Counted from the stretch's first letter, positions 45,168 to 54,264 are shown. The stretch is 64,000 nt of DNA from Ensifer sp. PDNC004 (GCF_016919405.1 NZ_CP070353.1:434001-498000); one strand, 5' to 3'. Program-made: numbers and translations. The notes: generated by a model not told the origin, from the sequence alone.

Positions 45168-45773
45168 ATGACATCCAAGGCAGAGCGCATCCGCATCAAG
45201 CGCGCCAGCCGGGCGGGCCGGCCGCGCAAGGCCAATGTGGCGCGCTATCCGGGCGGCCAGATCAAGCATGGCGAAAGCGAGCGCGAGGTCTGCTCCGTGG
45301 CGATGGACGCGCGCCGGCGCATGCATTTTTCCGGCAGACGCGACGCCGATGTTGCCAGCCCCTTTGCCGGCTACACGCTCGGCCGCATGTTCCTCGACGG
45401 CAAGCTGACGGCGCATGAGCGCGAGGCGGGAGACGAATACAGCCGGCAGATGGCGCGCTATTACAGCCTCACGGGCATTCCTTTCCCGAGCGTGCGGGCG
45501 CAGTCGCTGTTCGACGTCAAGGGCTTTGCCGGCGAGACCAGCGCCGAGCGCGCCCGCGGCGCACGCCAGGCGGCAAACCGGATGATGGAACTCGAAGGCG
45601 TGCTGCTGAAGCTGAAAGACGGGCCGCAGGTGAAGACCACGGTCTTCAACGTCTGCATCATGGACTACGAGATGCTGCGCACCATGCCGGAACCGCAGCT
45701 CGCCTGGCTGAAGCGCGGGCTGATGGAGCTGCACTGGCAGCTGGGGCTTTCGCGGGAGAAGGAAGGGGCGTGA
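45168..45773 (+). CDS. Hypothetical phage-region protein (201 aa)
   Basis: AAGGAG 8 nt before ATG 45168. The N-terminus is very basic (SKAERIRIKRASRAGRPRK), suggesting nucleic-acid binding. The middle has GYTLGRMFLDGKLTAHEREAGDEYSRQMARYY and the C-terminus LAWLKRGLMELHWQLGL. No named family. Last gene of the replication-type block; about 350 bp without a gene follow. Confidence 0.65.
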   Translation: MTSKAERIRIKRASRAGRPRKANVARYPGGQIKHGESEREVCSVAMDARRRMHFSGRRDADVASPFAGYTLGRMFLDGKLTAHEREAGDEYSRQMARYYSLTGIPFPSVRAQSLFDVKGFAGETSAERARGARQAANRMMELEGVLLKLKDGPQVKTTVFNVCIMDYEMLRTMPEPQLAWLKRGLMELHWQLGLSREKEGA

Positions 45774-46120
45774 ACGCGAGCGGCGCGGATCGGCCGCTGT
45801 CAGTGGCGCGGTTTCAAGCCGGCTCGCGCTTCGCCGCGCCGCTTGCCGCGATGGCGGGTTCGAATGCCTTCGCGTCAGCGCGGCTGCGCACCGCGACGAG
45901 CGTCGCATGTTCGGCTGAACACGCGACGCTCGAACCGGCCTGAGGGGGGCGGGCGGACGCGACCGGAGCCGTGTGGATGGGGCGCGCGCCGGTCTCTCAG
46001 GCAAGGTAACGATTATCCCCGGAAGGCTCTCCCTTCCGGCGTGGCGGCCACCTCCGGTTCGTAGGAAACGTCATGCAGGTGAGCGCTGAACGTTTCGCCG
46101 CTCGCAATTGCCGTGTCGCT

Positions 46121-46294
46121 TTAGACTTTTGACCACGGATGGGCTGGCACTGGTGTAAGAGCGATGATGAGGAAGGTCGGTGCGATTTCGCCCCGGGCTT
46201 TTTCGTTGACCGCATGCCAGACTTTCGCGTCATTGAAGCGGCCGATTGCTTCGTCAGCGGTCGCCAGCCGCCTGCGCCCGGGTATCCAGGCCAC
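46121..46294 (-). CDS. Possible small ORF (57 aa)
   Basis: From GTG 46294 (GAGG 10 nt upstream) a 57-codon frame reads ...IGRFNDAKVWHAVNEKARGEI and TFLIIALTPVPAHP before TAA. Composition is protein-like, unlike other frames in this low-GC interval. No ATG. It may be a small gene or the tail of a lost one. The rest of 45774-46498 shows nothing supportable. Confidence 0.28.
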   Translation of the reverse strand: MAWIPGRRRLATADEAIGRFNDAKVWHAVNEKARGEIAPTFLIIALTPVPAHPWSKV

Positions 46295-46498
46295 GAAGGG
46301 TTTGCCTCATCTTGGCCTTGAATAGACCTCAATTGACGCGCACCCTGATTAAATCGATTTAAGCCTGCTTGGCTTCTCGCGGCGTCAGAACCTCGACCCG
46401 CCATTTCCCCCTTAGATCGCCGCGTCGTAGCGCTGCCGCACGCAGCGGTATCAAACGAGATCGCGTGCCGGCGACTGCCGGTATCGGGAGGAGATGTC

Positions 46499-46780
46499 AT
46501 GTTCGACCGAACGATTCACCGGACAATCCATTTCGACCGACCGTTCAGATTGCCGGGCGTCGATGAGACGATCGTCGCCGGCGCCTACGAAATCGATGAC
46601 GACGAGGTGCCGATCGAAGGGCTTTCCTGGCTCGCCTACCGCCGTGTTGCCACCTTCATCAAGTTGCCCGCGACAGTCGAGAACCACTACCGCATGCGGT
46701 TGATACAAATCGAACCAGACGAGTTGGCGCGTTTGGTCGCGCTCAGCGGCGCCGAGATATCAGATGCGCCCGGACAGTGA
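46499..46780 (+). CDS. Small hypothetical protein (93 aa)
   Basis: GGGAGGAG precedes ATG 46499. Soluble, acidic, with IDDDEVPIEGLSWLAYRRVATFIKLPA. First of five tiny plus-strand ORFs, each with its own Shine-Dalgarno site. Function unknown. Confidence 0.6.
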   Translation: MFDRTIHRTIHFDRPFRLPGVDETIVAGAYEIDDDEVPIEGLSWLAYRRVATFIKLPATVENHYRMRLIQIEPDELARLVALSGAEISDAPGQ

Positions 46781-46790
46781 GGATAGAACC

Positions 46791-47009
46791 ATGTCCCAAC
46801 ATCGCTATCCCGTCGGGCTGTCCGTTCGCCTGCGAGACCGTCATAATCTCTCACCGAGAACCGCTGAAACCTATCGCATCACCGCAAAGATGCCGCTACG
46901 CGACAACGCCCCTCAATATCGAATTCGCAACGATGAACTCGGACAGGAGCGGGTCAGCGCTGAAAGCAATCTGGAACCGATCGACTGGGGAATGACCCGC
47001 AGCCACTGA
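46791..47009 (+). CDS. Small hypothetical protein (72 aa)
   Basis: ATG 46791 with GAGGAT upstream, 10 bp after the previous stop. Basic protein with TYRITAKMPLRDNAPQYRIR and SNLEPIDW. The YRIRNDE-type pattern recurs in small rhizobial proteins as I recall, but no function is known. Confidence 0.6.
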   Translation: MSQHRYPVGLSVRLRDRHNLSPRTAETYRITAKMPLRDNAPQYRIRNDELGQERVSAESNLEPIDWGMTRSH

Positions 47010-47017
47010 GGAATGCC

Positions 47018-47203
47018 ATGCGCTATGTCGAAACATTGAAGCGACTATTCCGGGTTAAACCTGAAATCCGTCACCGTGGTCTTGTGCTGACGGTCGCAAA
47101 GCCGGCCAGTCAAAAGGCACGCGACAGGCCGCAGGAACGTCATGACAGCTCCGGCATATTGAAGCGCAGCCGGGATACGCAGGAGCGCCACCGGCTTTTG
47201 TAG
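47018..47203 (+). CDS. Possible small basic protein (61 aa)
   Basis: ATG 47018 with GAGG 6 nt upstream, 8 bp after the preceding stop. Highly basic (RLFRVKPEIRHRG, KARDRPQERHD). Support is the ribosome site and spacing only. Confidence 0.4.
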   Translation: MRYVETLKRLFRVKPEIRHRGLVLTVAKPASQKARDRPQERHDSSGILKRSRDTQERHRLL

Positions 47204-47241
47204 AGCAACGGATCTGCGTCAAGACAAGGAGATAGACGCCA

Positions 47242-47475
47242 ATGAAACCGCTCCATCGCACACATCAGATTGGCCTCGCGCTTTGGCTGCGAAACGGTGG
47301 GGCAACCGGCAACACGGGCGAACTCGATCAATATGGCAGGCGTGTGGAACGTGACGGGTCCTGGACGGGAGCGCGGTTGTATATCGGCTCCTGGACTATG
47401 GCCAGCCTCGACCAGCAATTTGGCCTCCGCTGTGCTTCTCAACGCACCCCAGCGGGCCTGAAGAAGGCGAGGTAA
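47242..47475 (+). CDS. Small hypothetical protein (77 aa)
   Basis: AAGGAG 10 nt before ATG 47242. The sequence has ALWLRNGGATGNTGELDQYGRR and GARLYIGSWTMASLDQQFG. No family recognised. Fourth in the run of small ORFs. Confidence 0.5.
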   Translation: MKPLHRTHQIGLALWLRNGGATGNTGELDQYGRRVERDGSWTGARLYIGSWTMASLDQQFGLRCASQRTPAGLKKAR

Positions 47476-47481
47476 ACGCCC

Positions 47482-47715
47482 GTGTCTGACGCGAATGGAA
47501 ATGTCTTGATGAGCGTCGCGGAAATCGAGCTGCTGCGGTGTGTGTTCGAGGCGACCTGCGCGGAGCACCAGATACCGCGGGAGGGAAGCTGCGCCGAACA
47601 TCTTGCCCGGTTTCTTATGTTCGAGTTCAACTTGTCTACCTCAACCGAAAGCTCTCTCCTGGCAGCCGTCGATGAGGTCTATCTCCGACGCGCTCCGCCC
47701 CACGAGGAAAGCTAA
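47482..47715 (+). CDS. Small hypothetical protein, GTG start (77 aa)
   Basis: GTG 47482 with GAGG 9 nt upstream, 6 bp after the previous stop. Acidic helical protein (VAEIELLRCVFEATCAEHQI, AEHLARFLMFEFNL). The spacing of a few base pairs to the upstream gene suggests one transcript. Function unknown. Confidence 0.55.
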   Translation: MSDANGNVLMSVAEIELLRCVFEATCAEHQIPREGSCAEHLARFLMFEFNLSTSTESSLLAAVDEVYLRRAPPHEES

Positions 47716-47749
47716 GCAACGCGCAGCCGGCCGAATAACATCGCCTATC

Positions 47750-48706
47750 CTACCCTACGAGGCTCCTCGCAACCTTCCGTTCGCGCAGGATGCGAGCGTC
47801 GAGTTCCTTCAGCCGGTGCGTGAGGGCGGGATCGCCGGGCAGGAGGGCAAGAGCCTTCGCCAGCATATTGCGTGCGGTGACGAGATCGCCGTCGCCGATG
47901 TGGCGATTGGCGCGGTGATAAAGGAAGTTGACCCGCTCCGTTGGCGCAAAACGGTCGCCGAAGCGGGCGTCGAGCGCGTCGGACCAGGCGGGATGCCGGG
48001 CCATGGCGGCGACGGCGACCTGATAGGGACGCATGGGCGCATCGACCCGGGCGGCGCGGGCAAGGCCCCTCAGGCGCGAAACGTCATGGGTTCTGCAGGC
48101 GGCGATCAGCGAAAGGGCACGCTCGGTGCCGGTAAAGACACGGACGGTGCCGTGGCCGGTCATGTGAACGCGCACGAGATGCGTTTCGGCCTGAAGTGCT
48201 GCGATGCGCTCGGCGTGGCGGCGGTCGATCGCGTGGAAGGGATCGTAGAAGATGTAGGCGCGGCCGGCCGCCTGGTCGGGCGAAATGCCCATGTTGCCGT
48301 GCAGTTCGGGCGAAAAATGCCTGATGAAGCGATTGTCGTAGGGAACGGACTTCGGATCGATCGAGACCTGCGGGCAAAAGGCGATGGCCGTGGTGGCATT
48401 GAAGCGCCGGCGATAGCGAAGCGCCGCATAACCACCCTGCGAATGGCCGTACAGAATGCGCTCGGGCGCTGCCTTCAGGATGGGGGCTGCGGCCTCGACC
48501 GCCTTGACCACGCTTGCCGCAGGAAACCAGTTGGGCCGCCGGCTGATGAAGCCGAGCGCCGAGATGTCCGCCTTCTCGCAGAAGCGCTGGCCCCAGTAAC
48601 GGCTTCCGTTTGCCTGGATCTCCATCTCGTTGAAGGTGACGAGCAGGTAGGGCGATGCGCCTTCGCGGTGAATGACCTCGAGGTTTTCGTCCGAATAGAT
48701 AAGCAC
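47750..48706 (-). CDS. Alpha/beta-hydrolase-like protein with TPR-like tail (318 aa)
   Basis: The nucleophile elbow YGHSQGGYAALRYR (Ser about 92) sits in a Ser-hydrolase-type context after VVKAVEAAAPILKAAPERIL. A His candidate lies in HMTGHGTVRVF. The last 80 residues look like a TPR hairpin (LYHRANRHIGDGDLVTARNMLAKALALLPGDPALTHRL). It has no signal peptide. Such fusions occur in rhizobial polysaccharide and phage-linked accessory loci. The AT-rich 304 bp upstream probably hold its promoter. Confidence 0.7.
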   Translation of the reverse strand: MLIYSDENLEVIHREGASPYLLVTFNEMEIQANGSRYWGQRFCEKADISALGFISRRPNWFPAASVVKAVEAAAPILKAAPERILYGHSQGGYAALRYRRRFNATTAIAFCPQVSIDPKSVPYDNRFIRHFSPELHGNMGISPDQAAGRAYIFYDPFHAIDRRHAERIAALQAETHLVRVHMTGHGTVRVFTGTERALSLIAACRTHDVSRLRGLARAARVDAPMRPYQVAVAAMARHPAWSDALDARFGDRFAPTERVNFLYHRANRHIGDGDLVTARNMLAKALALLPGDPALTHRLKELDARILRERKVARSLVG

Positions 48707-49010
48707 GGCTTCTCCGGAATTATTTCAGAATTTGTATTAGTATAATTCAGATCTAGAGGGTTCATTATTTCTGTCTTCTGGCATTGCTATAGTAATTCTA
48801 GAATATGTCTGATTTCCAGCGCTAAAAGATGATTGCGCCTCGCAGGCCTTGTAACGCCTTGCGGCCGTGGTGCTTGCCTCAAGTTCCCCGCGGCGGACCG
48901 TCCGAATAGCTACAACTGATTAGCCGTGGTTTTCGTCTTGTGATTGCATATAAACAAGCGCTCATATACCTTCAAGGAGGCCGGATTTCGCTGCAAATTT
49001 GGAGGGGGTT

Positions 49011-49955
49011 ATGAAACCAGCCTGGTGCTTCTTCATCGTTGCTGCAGCGATTGGCTATTCAACGCCCGGCATAGCGCAAGAACAGTGTCCGCCAAATTAC
49101 ACGCGGGGCGAATTCTTCGCCGAGTCATGCCGCGGCAACATACATGATAATCACGGCCAGAGCGGATTTGTGTTTACGACGTCTTCCATCCGAAGAAACA
49201 ATACTGCCGGAAACGTGGATGTATACGAAAGCTGCGTCAAGAATGACTCCGGGCGCGCGCTGGCCCTGAGCTGGTATGCTGCGGGAATGGACGACGTGAT
49301 GGTTCCCGACGGTTGTGCCTTCCGGAAACAGCGGCCCGCAAACTATCCGAAGCCAGGAGCGCAGAGGCCCGACTTCGTGACGACTTGCATTCGATACGGA
49401 AACAGGTGGCAACATCAGGAGGACGCAAACTATCTGCCGACGCCCAGGCAGATGACGAACGGCTTTCCGGACGCGAGTTGTGCCGGTCTGGTTCGGCAGG
49501 GAGGCAATGGTAATCCACCCGAGAGCGGGCCGGGATATTCCGAGTTTCTGCGGCGTGTGGGCGAATTCTTCTGGAGGAGCTTCACCGTTCTCGATGCCGA
49601 CCGGTCCGAGCAGTCGCAGAAACTGGTCGCCTTCGTCATCGATACGCGCTTCACCCTGGCGAGCGAGGCCAAGACCTACAGCTACAAGATCGATTTCCAT
49701 CTGGAGGAGCTTGATCCGGGCGCCTTCGAACTTGTCTCCGGGTTCGAACTGTTCCCGCCATTCGTGCTTTCCAGGCAGTTCGAGCAGCAGGGCTGGAACG
49801 AGGAACTGGCGCGAATCCGCCCAAACGAGCGCAAGACATTCACAATGACGCTTCCCTACAACGCCGAGCTGGACCTTGGAGAAGATGCGGTGACGCTACG
49901 GAGCCTGGGTGAGGATGGGACCAAGCGGGCGCTCTTCGTGCCCGTGCTGGAATAA
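49011..49955 (+). CDS. Exported hypothetical protein (314 aa)
   Basis: GGAGGGGG before ATG 49011. Signal peptide (about residues 1-23, ending GIAQ), then a Cys-containing N-terminal domain (CPPNYTRGEFFAESCRGN, VYESCVKNDSGRALAL) and a beta-rich C-terminal half. No known family. Its stop is 8 bp before a membrane-protein gene, so a two-gene unit (secreted plus membrane partner) is likely. Confidence 0.65.
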   Translation: MKPAWCFFIVAAAIGYSTPGIAQEQCPPNYTRGEFFAESCRGNIHDNHGQSGFVFTTSSIRRNNTAGNVDVYESCVKNDSGRALALSWYAAGMDDVMVPDGCAFRKQRPANYPKPGAQRPDFVTTCIRYGNRWQHQEDANYLPTPRQMTNGFPDASCAGLVRQGGNGNPPESGPGYSEFLRRVGEFFWRSFTVLDADRSEQSQKLVAFVIDTRFTLASEAKTYSYKIDFHLEELDPGAFELVSGFELFPPFVLSRQFEQQGWNEELARIRPNERKTFTMTLPYNAELDLGEDAVTLRSLGEDGTKRALFVPVLE

Positions 49956-49962
49956 GGGGGCG

Positions 49963-50376
49963 ATGATGGAGCGGCTTCATTTCCTGACAATCCTGCCCGG
50001 TCCACTGGTCGTGTGGCTGTCCTCTTACACCGAACTCCTGAAACCCCTTTTGTTTGACGGCTGGAGTGGTCAGGCGATCGCTATGTCTTGCGCGGCCGGC
50101 GCGGGGCTGGTGCTGATCTACTGCTTTTTTCTCGGATCCCCGCCGGATAAGACGAGATCGTGGGTCTCCGCCGGGATTTTCGTCGTACTTTTTCTCGTCG
50201 CTCTTGTCGCGCTTCGCTGGACAAACCAGATGGTCGACGCGCAGATCGATGGCGACGCGATCCGCCTATGGCGCGATACCTATCTTTTTGCGGTCAGCAT
50301 GGGCGTGCTTTTGACGTTCCAGCTGATGGTGGCGGCGATCCTGACGGCTCTGTTGGTCAAGAAAGCGGTTCCCTGA
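49963..50376 (+). CDS. Four-helix membrane protein (137 aa)
   Basis: Hydrophobic segments at about residues 8-28, 35-52, 62-82 and 108-132. GGGGG lies just before ATG 49963 (ATG 49966 also possible). Probably co-transcribed with the secreted protein gene upstream. No family recognised. Confidence 0.6.
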   Translation: MMERLHFLTILPGPLVVWLSSYTELLKPLLFDGWSGQAIAMSCAAGAGLVLIYCFFLGSPPDKTRSWVSAGIFVVLFLVALVALRWTNQMVDAQIDGDAIRLWRDTYLFAVSMGVLLTFQLMVAAILTALLVKKAVP

Positions 50377-50458
50377 GGGCGGCCGGTTTCATGTGCCCGA
50401 CGCGCTTCGTGCCTCCTGCGCGGTATGGCCTGCATCCACCACAGCGTTTCGCAAGGGT

Positions 50459-51040
50459 TCAAACCCGCTCGAGGAAGGTGAGCACGCGCTTGGTCAAAAG
50501 CGCCGTTGCCGCCGCGTCATAGGAGGGCAGTGAACTGTCGGCGAAGTAGTGCTGGTCGCCGGGGTAGAGGAAAAGTTCGGCATCGCTGACCTTCTCGACG
50601 ATCTCGCGGGCGGCGTCGATGTCGCCTTCGCCGACGAAGATCGGGTCGTTGTCCATGCCATGGATCTGCACCGGTACGCCTTCCGGCCAGGGACCGAAGG
50701 CCCATTGGCCGCTGATCGGGATGCAGGAGTAAAACAGCAGGGCGCCGCCCGCGCCGGGGCGGGTCTGGGCGAGTTTCTGCGCCGCCAGGACGCCGAAGGA
50801 GAAGCCGGCATAGACGAGGTTTTCCGGAAAGGCATCCGCAAGGCGCACGCCGCGCTCGCGCATCTCGTCAAAGCCGACCGCCTCGATATGGGCAACTCCC
50901 TCCTCGATGCTCGCAAATGTTCGCCCCTCGAAGAGATCGGGCAGGTGGACGACGTGGCCGGCTGCGCGCAGGTCGTCGGCAAAGGCGTGCATGCCGGGTG
51001 TCAGCCCCTGGGCGTGGTGGAATACGAGGACCTCGGCCAT
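50459..51040 (-). CDS. Dienelactone-hydrolase-family protein (193 aa)
   Basis: Alpha/beta hydrolase of the DLH type: VLVFHHAQGLTPGMHAFAD, a YAGFSFGVLAAQ nucleophile elbow where Ser (not Cys) is the nucleophile, and the C-terminal PGDQHYFADSSLPSY with Asp/His. Start at ATG 51040 with AAGGAG 7 nt before. Substrate unknown. Confidence 0.85.
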   Translation of the reverse strand: MAEVLVFHHAQGLTPGMHAFADDLRAAGHVVHLPDLFEGRTFASIEEGVAHIEAVGFDEMRERGVRLADAFPENLVYAGFSFGVLAAQKLAQTRPGAGGALLFYSCIPISGQWAFGPWPEGVPVQIHGMDNDPIFVGEGDIDAAREIVEKVSDAELFLYPGDQHYFADSSLPSYDAAATALLTKRVLTFLERV

Positions 51041-51228
51041 CGGCAGTTTCTCCTTCAAATCTGTGTTCGCGCATCACTTGTACTTCGTCCGGATGAATTC
51101 AAGCGGCAAGGTTGCCGGAGAGAGGAAAATTTTCCTTCCGTAACGATGGCGCGTGTCTCGACCTCTTCTTGCCATGTTCGCTCGCTTGGTTGCGCAGGAT
51201 GCACCACGATTCTGGAGGGAAAAGGATC

Positions 51229-52311
51229 ATGACAGGTAAGTTGCGCATTGCCGTGCTGTTCGGTGGCCGGTCGGCGGAGCATGAGGTTTCGCTGATGTCG
51301 GCGCGCAACGCGGTGGCGGCGCTCGATCGCACGCGCTACGAGATCGTGCCGATCGGGATCGCCAGGGACGGCCGCTGGATGCTGGTCGATCTCGAAGACG
51401 GGGAGTTGCCGAAGGCAATCCCGGCATCGGGAACACAGGTGGCGTTGATCCCGGGCGGGCGGGGGCGGGCGGTGACCATTGGTGCCGACGGCAGCCAAGG
51501 GCTGCTGCCCGCGATCGACCTGATCTTTCCGGTTCTGCATGGCCCCTTCGGCGAAGACGGGACCGTGCAGGGCTATGCGGAAACGGCCGACGTCGCCTAT
51601 GTCGGCTGCGGTGTCGCGGCTTCGGCGGTCGCCATGGACAAGGCGCTCACCAAGCGGCTGCTGGTGGCTGAAGGCATTGCCGTTGCGCGGGCGATCGGCC
51701 TGCATGCGGGCGAGGCCTATTCGAGCGAAACCATCCTCGAAAGCCTGGGACTTCCGGTTTTCGTCAAGCCGGCACGGCAGGGATCTTCCGTTGGCGTCAG
51801 CCGCGTCGACAGCCCGGACGCGCTACAGGCGGCGCTCGACGAGGCGTTTCGGCACGACGACAAGGTGCTGATCGAAGAGTTCGTCCAGGCACGCGAGATC
51901 GAATGCTCCGTGCTGGAGGATGCCGAAGGACGGCTCACCGTGTCGCGGCCAGGCGAAATTATTCCGGCTGCCAGCCACGGCTTCTACAGCTATGACGCCA
52001 AATACGTCGATGCCGGCGGCGCGGTCGTCGAGGCGCCCGCCAAACTCTCCGATGACGTGATCGCCGAGGCCAAGGACATGGCGGCGCGGGCTTTCCGCGC
52101 GCTTGCCTGCGCCGGCATGGCGCGGGTGGACTTCTTCCTGCGCGTCGATGGCAGCCTCATGATCAACGAGATCAACACCATTCCCGGCTTCACCAATATC
52201 AGCATGTACGCCAAGGCGCTGGCGGCAGACGGCATCGCCTATGGCCAGGTGGTGGAGACGCTGATTGCCCATGCGCTGAAGCTGCGCGGAAAGGCGGATG
52301 CGCCGGCGTGA
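51229..52311 (+). CDS. ddlA: D-alanine--D-alanine ligase (360 aa)
   Basis: ATP-grasp ligase. VLFGGRSAEHEVSL (N-terminal D-Ala site), VFVKPARQGSSVGVSRV, FYSYDAKYVD (omega loop of the D-Ala-D-Ala type, not the VanA depsipeptide type) and VDFFLRVDGSLMINEINTIPGFT are all present. Full length. Makes the D-Ala-D-Ala dipeptide of peptidoglycan precursors. It stands alone, away from murein genes; rhizobia normally also carry ddlB in the division/cell-wall cluster, so this may be a second copy. Confidence 0.9.
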   Translation: MTGKLRIAVLFGGRSAEHEVSLMSARNAVAALDRTRYEIVPIGIARDGRWMLVDLEDGELPKAIPASGTQVALIPGGRGRAVTIGADGSQGLLPAIDLIFPVLHGPFGEDGTVQGYAETADVAYVGCGVAASAVAMDKALTKRLLVAEGIAVARAIGLHAGEAYSSETILESLGLPVFVKPARQGSSVGVSRVDSPDALQAALDEAFRHDDKVLIEEFVQAREIECSVLEDAEGRLTVSRPGEIIPAASHGFYSYDAKYVDAGGAVVEAPAKLSDDVIAEAKDMAARAFRALACAGMARVDFFLRVDGSLMINEINTIPGFTNISMYAKALAADGIAYGQVVETLIAHALKLRGKADAPA

Positions 52312-52502
52312 GCGGATGACGGCGCGCGCCCCGGGTATGGCGGGCCTCCCCGGGGACAGCTTTTCGGCCCCGGAGGGTGCGGCTGCGTCAATACAGAAAA
52401 ACAACCTATGAGTTGCGTTGCATATTAGGATTGTCGCATTCATTGTGGGTTCACGTCGCCCCGGCCAAAACTCGCACCTGTTACAAACGGACAGGTGATG
52501 AA

Positions 52503-53012
52503 ATGAAGAAGATTGGCATCGTCGTGCTTGCGGCGATAACGGCTCTTTCGGGCATCACGCCGGCAAACGCCCTGCCGGCTGTTGCGATCGAGCGGGTGCA
52601 GAAGAGCGACGTCGAGCTGGTGCGCGACCGCGGCTGGCATGGCGACCGGGACTACCGGCGCTATCCGCGCGGCTGGCGCGACGACTATCGCCCGAGATAC
52701 CGGCCCGGCTACCGGGAAGGCTGGCATGGCGGCGACCGCTATGGCTACTACCGGGGTTACCGCGGCTATCGCTCCGAGCGTTATGGCTATCGCCGCCACA
52801 ATGACGGCTGGTGGTATCCGCTTGCCGCCTTTGGCGCAGGGGTCGTGATCGGTGGCGCAATTGCCGCTCCGCCGGCGCGCCGCTACGAGACCGGCGTCAA
52901 CCCGCGCCATGCCGACTGGTGCTATTCGCGCTATCGCTCCTACCGCGCCTGGGACAATTCGTTCCAGCCCTATGGCGGCCCGCGCCAGCAGTGCTACTCG
53001 CCCTATTTCTGA
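52503..53012 (+). CDS. BA14K-family protein (169 aa)
   Basis: Signal peptide (about residues 1-24, ending ANA), an Arg/Tyr/Gly-rich repeat-like middle, one hydrophobic segment ([16 protein letters not shown], about 105-120) and the C-terminal BA14K motif [19 protein letters not shown]...[11 protein letters not shown]. Known in Brucella as an immunoreactive 14-kDa lectin-like protein. A strong terminator follows. Confidence 0.88.
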   Translation: MKKIGIVVLAAITALSGITPANALPAVAIERVQKSDVELVRDRGWHGDRDYRRYPRGWRDDYRPRYRPGYREGWHGGDRYGYYRGYRGYRSERYGYRRHNDGWWYPLAAFGAGVVIGGAIAAPPARRYETGVNPRHADWCYSRYRSYRAWDNSFQPYGGPRQQCYSPYF

Positions 53013-53032
53013 GGCGAGCGTGTTTCAACGGA

Positions 53033-53066
53033 GGCCCGCCGGTTTCTGACCGGCGGGCCTCTTCTT
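53033..53066 (+). terminator. Rho-independent terminator of the BA14K gene
   Basis: GGCCCGCCGG-TTTCTGA-CCGGCGGGCC followed by TCTTCTTGTCTT. The 10-bp stem lies 21 nt after the BA14K stop. Confidence 0.85.
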
Positions 53067-53127
53067 GTCTTCAGGCGTTCAAATCGGCTGAGGAACGCGG
53101 CCATGCATGGGGGGGGGGAGGCAGCCG

Positions 53128-53430
53128 CTATCGACTGCTGCGCGGCATCTCCTCGTCGAAGCGGGTCTTCTCGCGCCCCGGATCATCCTCAAGGATCTTC
53201 TCTTCGCGGTCGTCAGGCAGGGCATCGTCCGGATCGACATTGGCTTCGTCGCGGCTCGGAACGGGCGGCACGCGACCCTGGTCGGTTGGCGTCGGGTCGT
53301 CACCCGCGGGAATCTGGTCGACGGGGAGCGGCGGGATCTTGCCTATTGGCATGATCGTCGGTTCGGCCGGTTGCGCGACCTCTTCCGCTGGCTGCCTGAG
53401 ATCACGCGTTTCCGGGTTCGCCTTGCTCAT
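53128..53430 (-). CDS. Pro/Asp-rich hypothetical protein (100 aa)
   Basis: GAGGAG before ATG 53430. Low-complexity, rich in Pro, Asp and Glu (ADEANVDPDDALPDD-type), likely disordered. C-terminal EKTRFDEEMPRSSR. No membrane segment. In 53431-53899 no gene can be supported. Confidence 0.6.
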   Translation of the reverse strand: MSKANPETRDLRQPAEEVAQPAEPTIMPIGKIPPLPVDQIPAGDDPTPTDQGRVPPVPSRDEANVDPDDALPDDREEKILEDDPGREKTRFDEEMPRSSR

Positions 53431-53899
53431 TCTCGCATCTCCTCAGTTGGTCCTGTCGAAGGAGTAAGGCGAGGGGACGGGAAAGGTTCCGATGGGGCGG
53501 GTTAAGAGCGAGCAAGGGGAGGAAGACAACCTCCATTGCACGGTCGAGCCGCGAAGGAGTTCGTGTGAGTCATGAGGCGCGCTACCGCTTTCTGGATACC
53601 TCGACTTTGGACGATAGCGGCCTCACGAGAGGCTCCCTGACCTGTCTCGCCCACGTCTGGTTTGCGGGGGAGAGTTCGGCCGCAGCATCAAGCGGTGACG
53701 CGGGCGACGATGCCGGCGATCAACAGGCGGGCGAGGGTTTTAATGGAAGGGACCTTGCAAGAACGCGCAGGTTATGCGCGTGAATGATTCTCGCAAGGAT
53801 TGCAAAAGCGCATCGCTGGCTCTGCGCTAGCGAGCGTCGAGCAGCTAAGCGCCGCAGGTGTCGCTTCGGGGCGAAGTGGTCTTGTGGGAGCCTCGCGCG

Positions 53900-54031
53900 T
53901 TAGAACTTCAATCGCGCGTCGTCATGTTCGGGAGGGCGGTGCGCGTCCTTGCGACGAAAACCGTAGGCGAGCGCGAGCCCCAGGATTGCGGAGCCGACGA
54001 CGATGGCGGCGAGTGCGAAGAAATTCTCCAT
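53900..54031 (-). CDS. Small single-TM protein (43 aa)
   Basis: GGGAGG 8 nt before ATG 54031. One N-terminal helix (about residues 3-24, FFALAAIVVGSAILGLALAYG) followed by a basic tail (FRRKDAHRPPEHDD). Function unknown. Confidence 0.65.
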   Translation of the reverse strand: MENFFALAAIVVGSAILGLALAYGFRRKDAHRPPEHDDARLKF

Positions 54032-54264
54032 GGCATTTTCCTCCCAAGGGGAAGCTTAACACAGAATGCGCGCAAACAAATGGCGCGGCAGCGAGAATGC
54101 GCGTCATGGTTACTCAACGCATGTCGGCCCAACTTGTTCAATCCGAATGGCGCTGTTGCGCGGCGCGTTCGGCCGAGGCTTTGCACGGGAGCGACACTGC
54201 GCGGGCAAGCGACTTGGACCAAGGTCGAGCCGGGCCAGCTTTGCGTTTTCCGGGCATCAGCGCC

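Noticed and set aside
45997..46500. 167-codon minus-strand frame
   Set aside because: Low-complexity Ser/Arg/Pro composition; the neighbouring frame at 46121-46294 is more protein-like.
51229..52311. Van-type D-Ala-D-Lac ligase
   Set aside because: The omega loop reads YSYDAKY as in D-Ala-D-Ala ligases; no vanH or vanX gene is near.
53565..53783. 72-codon frame from a GTG with GAAGGAG upstream
   Set aside because: The ribosome site is fair but the sequence has no protein-like pattern and no neighbours to support it.
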